This document shows, piece by piece, positions 21,140-32,500 of a DNA stretch of 64,000 nucleotides. The stretch is taken from NCBI GenBank assembly GCA_030704615.1, contig CM060734.1, positions 16,866,001 through 16,930,000 of the forward strand, read 5' to 3'. The stretch comes from Takakia lepidozioides (lineage: Eukaryota > Streptophyta > Takakiopsida > Takakiales > Takakiaceae). The position numbers and the translations under genes are program-made. The notes below the pieces were generated by a model. It ran no database searches and was not told where the DNA came from. It was given only the letters and a program-made list of their open reading frames with translations. The stretch's first letter is position 1. The number at the start of each line of letters is the position of its first letter.

Positions 21140-21480
21140 CGACATGTGCAAATATGGCGCCGAATTTCGCGGTAATAGGGTCCGTAACTTGAAAAAACGG
21201 CGACGTATTTCGCGGTAATAGGTCTCTCTGGCGAAAAATAGTGCCGAATTCCGCGACTATAGGTCCCTTCATGACAGGTAATTCGGCGCCATTTTTCCAG
21301 TGCATGTTTGGACTTAGCCAGTTTTCGGCGCAAAATAGGGAAATTCGGCGCCATTTTTCCAGACACTGTACCAGTGCATGTTGGGACTTAGCCAGTTTTC
21401 GGCCCAAAAAAGAGAAATTCAGCGTCATTTTTCCAGACACGGTACCAGTGCATGTTGGGACTTAGCCAGTTTTCGGCCAT
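21140..21480. repeat. array C, left block
   Basis: Units of about 110-120 bp with AATTCGGCGCCATTTTTCCA, GGACTTAGCCAGTTTTCGGC and GTGCATGTTGGGA. Related to the right block at 38205-38830, in the same orientation on +. Probably subterminal repeats of the 18.7-kb element. Confidence 0.85.
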
Positions 21481-21481
21481 G

Positions 21482-21945
21482 TTTGTCGTGGGCATGTCGG
21501 TGTCGGAGTCGAGACACATTTCCTGCACAAGCACATGTTGAGGTTACAAGCAAGTTACAAATATGGCTAAGAATAATATTCAACGGGACGTGAATTCGTG
21601 CAACTCACCTCCCGCATATAGTCGCCGAACTGGAGAAAACGATAATGCCACCATGCTAGCCAACATGACTTTTGAGTCCTTGGGGGAGGTTTGGGAAACC
21701 CGGTTGCCCCGGATACGGGCGTTAGAAGGTGTCCACCTTCCAAATAAGGCAATAGTCCTTTGGGGTGAAGTAATACCATAAGTTACGTTTGCTTTAGCAG
21801 GAGTCTTCATCTCTGACCTTAGATCAGCGACGATGTGTTGAAAGTATGATGGTCGATAGTGAAAGGTACGATATATAGGCAAAGCTGAAGTTGAGTATAT
21901 CATCATTGATTTCGTTGAACAATCATAAGGAGTGGCATAGGACAA
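21482..21945 (-). CDS. possible spliced exons near left end of the element
   Basis: A strong donor (GGAG/GTGAGT, GT at 21608-21607) and acceptor (TGTGCAG, exon from 21522) define an 86-bp candidate intron on the minus strand. The upstream exon could read ...FLQFGDYMRE and the downstream exon EMCLDSDTDMPTTNMAENW into array C. No family was recognised and there is no clear start. The splice signals are the only real support. Confidence 0.2.
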
Positions 21946-24690
21946 ACTGAGAATGTTGTATAATCACTAGGACTTCTGGCTTAGTGAAGAATAGTTTTCT
22001 TGATAACGTTCTTGTCTTTTATCAATCTAGGTGGTAATGTTTGCTTGCATGTACTATCAAATTAACTCCTTGGAAAATGTGATGTTAGAAGTAGGTTCGT
22101 TTAAGAGAAACTATGGTAGCAGAATCTCTCAACTATGAGTAGTTCGACCTCTGAAGACCATCAATCTATATGTGAAGTGCAGAGACTTTGTAGATGCCAA
22201 TCCACCCATGACAAGAGAAAAAGAAGACTCCGACAAAGTTGGCGTAGCTAAGAACCATTTCAGCTTTCGGCTACCGATACCCCCATGACAACAATTGAAG
22301 GTATCAATTGTTTCCTAACTTGATCTTGGGTTCAATTCCTTAAAATGGCTCTTCATCCCTACATTGTTCATTCAATGGGTTGTGTTGCAGGGCGATTTGG
22401 AATTTTGTGTAATAGTTTGTCATGCATGGAGACATAATGCATAAGTGTTAACATGCGGCAAGTGGGGTTGTCAATGTCATGGTGGATTACTATCAGCCAT
22501 CATATGAAGAACGGGAACCTCTTGTCAAAAAGAATCCTACAGAAGAATTGTGAGTCTCAGTTGTAGCTCTCCCTACTAACATTTCATACTAGTGTCTAGC
22601 TCACATGGAGGTGTAACAATGTGAGTAATTAGGACTTTTTTGTATTTGGGGTTCTTAGCACATTCTCCTTTGCTAGCCCATCGTCATGGCTTTAGTTTTC
22701 TTGTCGTTTCATAGTGATACTTGCTACCATGGATCTGCTTCTGTCTGTCAGCTAGGGCGTGGTGTTGGGGTATTTAGGCCCATGTACTATGATAAGTGTA
22801 GACGAATAAAGGGAGATAGAGTGCAAGCTGCAGGTCATACTTAGCTTGGAGGATTTTCTTTTATTGGAGTTTAGGACTCAAGAGTAGTAATGTTTTGAAG
22901 AAATGTTTGGTGTTGTAGTTGGTCTGAATGCCTTATAATCTAAGATACTTGTTGAAGGGGGACTGACTGTCATTGTACCTCGGATGGAGAGGGTGTGATT
23001 CATACATGAGTTTATTCAATTCAATTAGGCTATGCAGATTTCCTTTTCCCCTGATGACTTCATTGCTGTAAAAGTCCACAGGGGTACCCATGACATGCTC
23101 AACTTGTCGTGCACTTAGGTGTGCAGAGCTGGAAGGACGGTTGATTGCAAGAGTATAAACCTGATATGTTTGCATGTTTGTGTAGACAATGCTTGTGCCC
23201 GACCTACACTGCCGAGGATGAGGATTTGATATTAGAACAACATAGCATGTTTGTATAAGGAGTTGCACATTTACTAGTAGATGATGATGCTCCATGTGTA
23301 CACTTTGTTGCATCTAGGGTGAATGCGTTGTGATACAGGTACCCTGGAGTATACAATCATAATCCATGGACAAGCAGTTTACAGTGTCAATAAGCAAAGG
23401 GGCACTTGTCATCTGTGTTTCCCTTCCACCTGACAAGTACAAGTCTACTGAATCTGGGCGGTAATGTTTTCAGCAAGAGAGACTTTGTAAATTCATTGGA
23501 CAAAAAACAAAGTTTATCTTAATCCATAGTCTTGATTAGCTTTTGTATGAGATAAGGTTTCTTTGTTTCACCATCAATGCTCCTAGTCGCCCACATCCCA
23601 AGCAACTATTGCAGGTTGCCTACCACCCAAAGAGATTATGATTGCTTCGGAGAGGTTATAAACCAGCTTCTAGATCCCACTTCAAACACAGAGAGACAGA
23701 TAAGAAACGAGGTAAAGAGCTGGAATGAAGGAAAGAAAGGTGGAAGGATGAGATTCCATGCGAGGCAAGTGTGGGACCCCTGGGATCCATATTGTTGGTG
23801 TATGGTAACAAGTAATTGTGGGACCCCTGGGGCCCACATTAGAAAGACGGGAAGAAGGTCATCTACACCTTGCCATTCCAAGATTCAAAGGAGCTAACCC
23901 TTCCAAAACCAATCGATCAGGATTTCTCACTATGGGTACTCACACAAATTTACTGACAAATTTTAATCTGAGCACCTTTGAAATCAAATCAAAGCGAAAT
24001 CTCCTGAAAGAGAATGTGCAGCAAATCTAAGGTCACCTGTTCACAAAAGTATCTAGTAAACACTGCCAAGTAGAAAAGTCTGGCTTATTTCTGGGTACCT
24101 TCCCATCAAACCCATACGAACCATCTCAGCAGCATGCTAGTAGGATCCCCCAACCACCACCCACGCTACTGGTACATGTATGGTACAAACCAAAAACCCT
24201 GACTTGTTTCTATCTCCCCCTGTCTCTGTCATTGCAAAGGATAGTGTTTGGTACACGATTATTGATACCAGTCCAAGGCACAAATTCTAACCCCTTCCTC
24301 AAACACACATACACCCCCCTCCCCCCCAATCCCCCAAACTCCCATCACTTCGAATTTGATACAGAAAGCCAAACTCTTAGGCCCATTGCCAGCCAGCTTC
24401 CGCACAACAGCCATGAACGCAGCATCCCCCGAAGAAGCAGCCAGTAGTCCTCCCATTGCTGCCTTTGCTGGACAAGAACCTCCCTCTCTTGTCCACTTTT
24501 TTACACTCATGCTGTCGCCGATGAGATTCTGCTTCAAAGCGTTGCTGCTGCCCCTCCAGAATGCCCTTGACCACGACTTTGATTGTCAGTGACTAAGTCT
24601 GCATTCCCTGAAAAATGTCACCAGCACCAGCGTGCAAATGTCAAATGTGAGAGCAAGAGAAGCGACAGCAGTGGGGTGGCCAGCAGGTAC
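21946..24690. other. non-coding stretch
   Basis: No gene recognised over 2.7 kb. A 126-codon minus-strand frame at 22933-23313 has no recognisable motif or splice context. The part next to 24697 probably includes the 3' untranslated region of the GT-2 gene. A short duplicated phrase, GTGGGACCCCTGG, occurs at about 23772 and 23819. Confidence 0.4.
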
Positions 24691-24696
24691 AAGATT

Positions 24697-27103
24697 CTAG
24701 CAACTGTTTCTGAGCCTGAGTTTCCTCTTTACCTTCTTTGAGCCTCCCCGATCGCAACTACTTCCATTCTCTGCAGTAGAGAAGAAATGCGCAGACACAC
24801 CATTGCCTGCGGATGCTCCAGCTGGTCCTCCATCTGGAAGCATTGCTAGAATTTCCCCCTCACCTTGCTCCTGCCCACTATCATCTCGATGGGAGCCTGC
24901 AACTTGGTGATCGAGCAACTCTTCTGACTGCTCATCCAGCTTGTTCAACTTGCTATTTGGTGTGCCCAAAACGCCTTTGCAGTAGAGGATGTCTAGTTGG
25001 TGGAAATAAGGACAGGTTTTTGCATTTTCTGGCCGCTTCTTGTTGCTCTCTTTTGTCTTCCTGAAGTATTTGTTGATATTCTCCCACTTTTCTTTACACC
25101 TTTTGGAGTTACGGTTGTAACCCAAGCAGGCCATTCCTGTACTCACCTCTTCCCATAGTGGGCCCTTAGGCCCTGCCTCTTGAAATCTTGTCTCCATGCC
25201 ACTGCGAAGACGTATCAAAGCATGCACCTCAGGTTTAGGCCACCTTTTACTGTTAGGATCAAAGGTGGCATCTTTCTCAGGCTCCTCCTGGTGCTGGTGG
25301 TGAGGAGTCTCAACAATTGTGACAAGAGGGGGAGGGGGGGGTATCTGAGGGAGCTGTAGGGTTTGTCCCGTCACCTTCTGCAAAAAGGCGACCAAAGCTG
25401 CATCCCTGGTTGCAGCAAGAGCATGTTCCTGGGCGCGCAGTTCATGCTCGCGGGTCAACCTTGCCATTTCCTGCCTTTTCCAAGCCTCCTCTCTCACCAA
25501 CCTATCCTGCTCCCGTCGCTCCATGGATTCAAGAAACTTCCGTTGCATGGCCTCCTGCTTATCTGTCAGCTTCTTGACCAGTGACTCAAAAAACATCAAC
25601 TTGGAGATTCCAGCCTTACCCTCCTTGCGTTTTCTCTTTTTCTGGTTTTCTTGGTTGTCTGCATCCACCCCAGGTTCATCGTAGTCATCCTCAGAAGAAT
25701 CTGATAGAGCACCACCTCCACTGTGGTCTGTCGTCCTCTGTACAGATGCATTACCATCAGCTACCCTGCTAACCCCACCATGTCCAGTTAACAAGAGGGG
25801 CACACTCCCATCTCCTTGTGCCGAACTGTTCTGGCCTCCATAAAGAGCTTCTAGTTGACTGAAGAAACGGTAGTTTTTGCCGTCTTGCCTTCCAGCCCTA
25901 CCATCCTTTGTTTTCTTGTAGTATTTGTGAACATTCTCGAATTTCTCCTTGCATTTCTTGGCACTCCTATGATAACCAAGCTCTGCAAGTTTCCTGCAAG
26001 GATCAATGGCTGACCCATTAGAGGAGACTCTAGAACCATAATTCTATCCACACCACATGTCACCTTAGTACAAACTTGAAGTTGTGTGTAAGGAGGAGCA
26101 AGACACACCCGTTCTTGGCTGTTGCCTATTTCAAGTCCAATTTGACCTCAGCCTTCAAGCTGGAGGCACCTGGAAGGGTTGAAGATGGAGAGCACTCAAG
26201 CTGAAGCTGGGGGATGTCAAAGTCTGCAGTCTCCGTTCCCACTATTTCTCTCAGGAGATTATCCAAAGACTGTCTCCTCATAATATTCCACACAAAAATT
26301 TGATTCTCTCAGCCATCTACAATCTACTAGGTCTCATTCAAAATCCAAACTAATGTCAAACCTTGAGTCCTATCCAGACGTTGATTGACTGTGGACTAAA
26401 AAACCCTGACCCTATCTTTCTGAACTAACCAGTATCCACTTCTATCTGCACACAAAATTGACATGTCTGGTTCAAAAGTCATGGTAAATTACCGGGAGAC
26501 ATCTTCCCAAAGGGGACCCTTCAGGCCAGAATCCCGGAAGTTGGCATCCATTTCTGAACGGATCTTTATCAGCGCAAGTGTCTCCTGTCTCGGCCAACGG
26601 TTTCCACCTGCACTTCTCCCCTCATCCTCTATACCATCGTCATCTTGTGCTAGGGGATCTCTTCCCGGGAACGTGGATTTGTTATAATTATTTGGAGAAG
26701 GACGGCTAGTCACAGGCGAGGGAGCCTCTGGCGAGTCTGGTCCCCCCAAGCCTAGCTGCTGTACCATATTCTGTTGCTGATGCTGTAATTGCTGATGTTG
26801 CACTTGATGTTGTTGATGTTGCTGGTGCTGGTGCTGCGCATGGGAGGAGGGCTGCTGCTGTTGATGCTGACTATGCGAGGGGTGCGGCTGGTGTGCAGGG
26901 TGTTGGGGATGATGATGGTGATGCTGCTGCTGCTGATGGGGATGGTGGTGTTGGGGGTGCTGAGAGTGATGTCCAGGGTGGCCATGTCCGGACGAAGGGG
27001 AGAGCGACATCTCGTGGGAGAGAGTAAATATGTGGGCTGGGGGAGGCCTCCCCACCACAAACTGTGGAACTTCTGGAACCCCATACTGCCCTGCACTTTG
27101 CAT
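24697..27103 (-). CDS. GT-2-type trihelix transcription factor, two exons, intact
   Basis: Joined exons 27103-26493 and 25993-24697 give 635 codons. The intron has donor CG/GTAATT and acceptor TTGCAG and falls inside the first trihelix; the phase fits (CG+G, Arg), giving WEDVSR-KLAELGYHRSAKKC. Domains: His/Gln-rich low-complexity region about 30-120; N-terminal trihelix about 168-255 (RWPRQETLALIKIRSEMD, then KCKEKFENVHKYYKKTKDG); acidic stretch and basic KKRKRK at 322-327 (nuclear signal); central coiled coil about 335-410 (MQRKFLESMERREQDRLVRE); Pro run; C-terminal trihelix about 454-544 (RWPKPEVHALIRLRSGME, then CKEKWENINKYFRKTKE). This is the full plan of the GT-2 clade, which binds GT elements in light and growth gene promoters. 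The gene sits within the 18.7-kb element, its flanks carry no pol sequence, and the frame shows no damage. Confidence 0.95.
26760..27000 (-). repeat. CAT/CAG-type coding microsatellite
   Basis: Trinucleotide-rich tract coding the His/Gln-rich N-terminal segment of the GT-2 protein. Runs of HHHH and QQQQ alternate with HP and HQ. Such tracts often change length among alleles. Confidence 0.85.
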
Positions 27104-28010
27104 TTTCTTCTAACCTCTTTTCCTGCTCATCCACATTCGTCAATGTGAAATAACTCAAATTGCTAAGTAATCCATGCGACAGGCCAGAGATGAATACTAT
27201 AATGTATTTACAACTGCACAATGTACTACACACAAATAGTACAGATCAGCTGGCAAGTAGAAGGTAGGTGCATTCTAGTAAGAAGTCGTGTGACTGCAGT
27301 CCTGCCAGTGGCCGCAACAAAAAAGGGAGATTAAGGAGGAAGGAAAAGCAGAAAGAGAAGCCGCAAGTACGTTGCAGGGGCCAGAATATACAACTAGGAG
27401 AAGAAAAGACAGACACATACAAGCAGAAAGTTGAGAACTGCAGCATATGGGGACTTCGGAGAATCCCTAAAGCAAACTCCAATAGTAAACGGACAAGCGA
27501 AGAAAGGAGACAGACGCAAAAACGGAGATCCAGTGAAACGGAGTTAAAGCAAGGAGGAGACGACACGCTCAAAGCCAAGTACAACTTCACAATTCGGGAA
27601 GATGTGATTATAAGAACGGCAAGAAGGGAGGGGGCTGGGGAGGACAGAGCGACGATACGAAAAAAGTCTACAACAAAATCACACCAAGAAGATAGAAAAA
27701 GATAACAGAAACAGATTCGGGAGAAACAAGCAAATTTCTAACAGCAAACAAAAAAAAGTGAAAAACAGACGCAAGAGATCTCCCAAAGCCTGATTGAAAA
27801 ACCCAGTCGCAAAGACAGCGACACAAGAAACCCGGGTGCAGTCACGCGATAAGGCAGAGCCCTGACAAAGCTGGGCCAACGCTGAGATCATGCCACAGTT
27901 CGTGCGAGAAGGATTCTGCAACTGAATCCAGAAATTATCCGTAAAATGCGAGAAAGCTTAGAATAAAACACAGAAATCGGAGCAGCGTGTGAGCCTGAAG
28001 CATTCACTTC
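27104..28010 (-). other. probable 5' leader and upstream region of the GT-2 gene
   Basis: The minus strand is pyrimidine-rich here, as in long plant 5' leaders. Short frames occur but none is convincing. A plus-strand frame at 27268-27705 is a purine-rich shadow. No clear TATA box was located. Confidence 0.4.
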
Positions 28011-28118
28011 TGGAATCCAAGGGCCAAGAAGAACGCAGGCGGCAACGGGCTATCGTGGGTGAACGCCTTGCTTGTCACGACGGGCCGGCTCAGCCGGTGG
28101 CCTACCCGGGACCCATGT

Positions 28119-28132
28119 TAGCCACGTGGCTA
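28119..28132. promoter_or_regulatory. palindromic G-box (CACGTG), possible promoter site
   Basis: TAGCCACGTGGCTA is a perfect 14-bp palindrome around CACGTG, the core bound by plant bZIP and bHLH factors. It lies about 1.0 kb upstream of the GT-2 start codon. Confidence 0.45.
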
Positions 28133-28220
28133 GGTATAATTTGCGAAGGCTTCGAAAGTAAATCTGGCGTGGGCCGCCTTTTCAATGCCTCTCATTTTAA
28201 GATAATAGGGTCTTCAATGG

Positions 28221-28228
28221 GCACGTGC
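28221..28228. promoter_or_regulatory. second CACGTG palindrome
   Basis: GCACGTGC, 93 bp further upstream of the GT-2 gene than the G-box at 28119. The pair supports a promoter region, but function is inferred. Confidence 0.35.
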
Positions 28229-28699
28229 GATGTGGCCGATGGGCCCCGCGCACGGACGCTCGGCTCCCAGCACCCGCCCGCCTATAACGTCCTCTGCTTG
28301 TGATCCGTCACGATACGTTTAGCCCCTTCCTACTGCATCCCTCATGAGAGCCTTCACAAGTTTAGTTCGTTAAAGGAACCCATGGGTAACATGGGCGTGA
28401 AAATGGTGGAAGCGTATGCACATGGGGGCGTGTATTGCAAATTTCGTATCAGACGATGGGACTGTTTATGTGACCAAGTATAGCGGCTTGCATAAGTTGT
28501 GGAAAAGGGTGGAGAATCTGAAGAAACCCAGCTTTGTGATGGATCCACATGGTATTATATAACGGATGGCAGCACAAAAAAGCAATTCGAGTCGTCACGG
28601 AACACCATCCAGTCGTAAGGTCCTCAAACATCCACACGCACCTGCTGAATGCAGATGTCTGAGCTACGACGGGAGATATCTGAGACAATTGCATCTGCA

Positions 28700-29320
28700 A
28701 ATGCGCGTGGATGTTTGAAGTCTGTTATGTCGCAAGTCTGTTCACAGTGGGTCCGCTAGCCCGTCAATGCTCCGGATATTCCCCTTATCGCGTGCATAAC
28801 AGTCAGTTTGGAGGCCGTCTGCTGGAAGTCCGTCTGTTGGGATATCAGTCTGTTGCACTTGTGAATTTGTCAGTCTGTTGTGTCGGAAGTCTGTTGCACT
28901 AAGTCTGTTTGACTTCTTATTTTCCCTCCAGTCAGTCTTTTGGCTTGTTCTCCCGCCAGTCTGGCGAAACGTCCGTCTGCTGGACAGTTCTCCTCTATGG
29001 ATATCAGTCTGTTGGACTGTGCATGCATCAGTCTGTTGTGCCGCGAGTCTGTTCGCAATGGGTGTATTCGACTTTCCTGTTCTCCCCTTACTCTCTTTTC
29101 TCTTCATTCCGCTGGCAGGGAAGTGCCTCCAATATGAAGCCGCTTCGCCTCAACAAAGCGAATAGTCCGCTGGACTGGCGGTCCGCTGGACTCTCGGCCC
29201 GATGGGAAATGAGTCTGCTGCACTTGCGAGGAGCGTGGATGAATTTAGTACGATGCGTTCGTTCGGTGAACGTATTCAATGCGATGACGGCGGATAGTTG
29301 GCGCCTGTGAAATCGCGCCA
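28700..29320 (+). repeat. dispersed GTCTGYTG motifs upstream of the Ulp1-like gene
   Basis: More than a dozen copies of AGTCTGTTG or close variants (AGTCCGCTG, AGTCTGCTG) scattered over 600 bp. The same motif fills introns of the gene (30640-30900, 32850-33070, 33450-33650). No gene is seen in this stretch. Confidence 0.8.
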
Positions 29321-29589
29321 CGTTGGCAGTGTCATGCCCGCTTTCCCCCTTCTACTTCTACTTTCTCCATTCTCATCGCGCCTGTTTTTTCGCACAGTTT
29401 TGCACTACTTTGTTTTTCTCTTTGCGTTTCCATCACCGTAACGAAAGACGACCGTTCTTCCCCAGGTATGGAGAGCCGCGAAGCGTCGCAAACACGCTCG
29501 CCTTCGTAACAACTCGAAGTTCATCGGCTCGGTGAGGTTCTCACTTGCTGCGGTGTTTCCATTCCATTCTGTGTCCTCTTCTTGCTTAG

Positions 29590-32500
29590 GGTGAGTCTTT
29601 TCATAGGACTTCTATCTGTCGCTCTGTCGCTCATTGTCCTTACACCTTCGTTTCATTCTGCAGCGATGGAGGATGCTTGTGAAAAAGGTGGAGCGGACTG
29701 GTTGGATTTTGTGCACCAAACCAGACTGAAGAAAGAGCGAAGGTACTGGTACTCACCAGACGAGTTTGATCATAAAATAGTGGAAGCATTTGTAGACCTC
29801 CGCGCCCGGAAGCCCAAAAACTCGAATTGGCAGAAGGACAAGCTCTTCTGTCCCTTCTGTGAAGAGGTAATCAAGGACAAAATCCAACTAAATCGGCATT
29901 GTGTTGACACGGGTTGCAAGGAGACTGTTGCAATGATTCCACGGGATTTCAAGCCTTGGCCGATACTGAAAGACATGTCGATTGTCAAAGAGGCCACAAT
30001 GCGCTTGCGCGGATCAGTGCTTGACCCCCGCACTTTGGAATTAGACGAAGTGCGCGCATGGTATGGCGTCCATTGTGGTGGCCCGTCAATGGAGGATTTG
30101 CAAGTGCAGGGAACGCCGGACGCTCCCAGAAAACTTAAACTGAGTGATGGGGCCCAAAAAAAGGAGAGGCAAAAAAAGGAGAACGCTGCAAGGTCTGCTC
30201 GCGAGGCAAGGGCAAAATCCACGCAACAGACTAAACCCCGTCCTGGGCGGTAGACCCACACCATCAGTACTGATACTGAAAGTGAATCTGCTCAGGGCCT
30301 GGAATGGGTGACAAGTCCAGTGGACATTGACTTGCCTGACCAGACTCGGCAGCAGACTCACACAAATATCGCGACCCATGCCATCGGTTTAGGGTCAAAA
30401 CCAAAAACTCAACAAAGCATTGAAGGGCCAGTCTGCCCTGGCACATTGCACCTCGTTGACTTTGGGCTTTTCCCACCAGAGTGCCCACCAATTGGGGATC
30501 CAGACTTCTTCCGTTATTTCTACAGAGTTGCCCAGTCAGATCTGCTACGCACATTCATCCGACAGGCGGAACAGAACTGGTTGAACAGCTTTGAAGATGA
30601 AGATAACGATGATGAAGTAGAGGAGGTAATGGTCAGTCTGACCGCCCAGTCTGTTCTCTGTGCTGTTTGAGTCCATCATCGGGGTCACGTTGCCTATTCA
30701 GTCTGGTCAGTCCGCTGCATTCTCTCCTTAGTCCGCTAGCTCACTCCACTCGTCAGTTAGTCTGTTTTATATCGCTGCATTACTTACTGAGTCCGTTTGT
30801 CAGTCCGCTGGTCCAGTCCACTGGTATAGTCTACTAGTTGCCTCCACCCTACGTACGCACGTTACAGTCTGCTGGTCTGTAAGTCCAATCCGCTGCATGA
30901 GGTGAATATAGAGTCCACGTCCATGTTCCTGACGTCAAAGTTCTCTGTCGTGTACCAGGATGAACGTGTTTCTATTCGTAGGGCCATTCAGGCTTGGCGG
31001 ATACCTAGCATGATGCTCCTTTACAAGCGACTGCAGTGCGTGCGGAAGTGGACCGTGTGCGAGAGTACATATTATTGAAGTATCCTGGGTCATCTGCTGC
31101 TATAGCGGCATTACATATTCAAGACGCGTCGGGGGGGAATGCGTCTGGGACAGCCGAGTCTGCCATCCAGCAGACTCCCATTCAGCAGGCCATCATCCAG
31201 CAGACTCCCGTTCAGCAGCCTGTCATCCAGCAGACTCCAACGGAGCAGACTCCCAATGAGCAGCCTGTCATCTTGCAGACTCCTCTCCAGGAGCCCATCA
31301 TGCAGCCCATGCCAATGGGAAGTCCTGTCATCCAATAGACTGACCAGCAGACTGCTTTCTCTCACATAGCACGGCGCTTTTTGCAGTTTGGCGATCGCCA
31401 TCACCGGTAATTCGACCCGGAGCTGAAGACTTCCCCAGCTTAGGGTGGGAGAAATTAATCCCCATTTGGATTGGCATAATGAGCTCCACCGGATTGTTGC
31501 GGACCGCCGGTGGTCATTTGTACCATTTCATTATTCCATTGAGTTTTCTATTGAGGAAGCCAACCATGTTCTAGAAGCCGCCTCTGCTGTTGCCATTGAA
31601 GCCACAAGTGACCAAAATGCGCCACCTCTACTTGTGCAGCTGATTCTCATGGATGACCCACGGCCTGAAGACCTCAGATATATGCCTATGGCACATCCAA
31701 CCTTTGGGGTGCGAAGAAAGCACTTGTTCGGATTGACTGAATAGGACTTTGAGCGCATGGCAGCTTCCTTCCTACAACACAGATGGATGCAATTTGGCAA
31801 TTTCCGCTCATACAACAAGTTGATGAAGGATCTGCATAGTTTGAGGATGGACTTACTCCATGGAACAGACCATTCACAGAAGTTTGTGGTGGATGACGCA
31901 TTGCACTGGTTTGCATTGGTGATGGAGCGAGCAGTATTCGACATTGTTTTGCAGAATCCCAATGTCTTCAAAGTCATGTGGTGTGGGATCTCAACTGAAG
32001 ACCGCATCGGCGCCATTGCTCATCTCGATGGAGCATGCCTGTGCCGGCAAATCAAGGACATTGGCCTCGTCGGAAATCTCTTGGAAGGTAAAATGTTATG
32101 GGCAACTTTCGTGTTTCAGCTCAATTTCTTTTGCCAACTTTTTTACAAGTTCACATTTGCATAAACATGTGTTACAGGGCGAGTTGAGCAACAGATTGAA
32201 CATGCTGGCAGGCACACTGACAAGGAACCACATGCGGCGCAGACACCGTCTGGTATAGCACTGGATTACATGGAGTTTGCTCCCTTACCCCTTGGGCAGG
32301 TTGTGCCATTTCCTCTTTCAGCACTGTTGTTTATGTTTTAGCACATTGTGAAATTGGGCTAATTCGACATTTTGCTCGGTATCCTCACAGGATGTTCGTC
32401 CCTCCGTCGGCAGACTGTCTACTTCTGAGGACATGACATCTTCCGCCCATGCTGCAAACGTGGGATCAACAACCAAGAAAGGTGTGGGGGTGAGCATGCC

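Noticed and set aside
22325-22345. tRNA-like GGTTCAATTCC box
   Set aside because: No matching A box or cloverleaf stems at the right distance.
22933-23313. 126-codon minus-strand frame as a gene
   Set aside because: No recognisable motif, no splice context, and single occurrence; kept only as part of the non-coding description.
24259-24574. Minus-strand frames downstream of the GT-2 stop as a further exon
   Set aside because: The GT-2 frame ends with a stop after a complete C-terminal domain; the downstream frames show no relation to the family.
27268-27705. Plus-strand 145-codon basic frame
   Set aside because: Purine-rich complement of the likely pyrimidine-rich 5' leader of the GT-2 gene.
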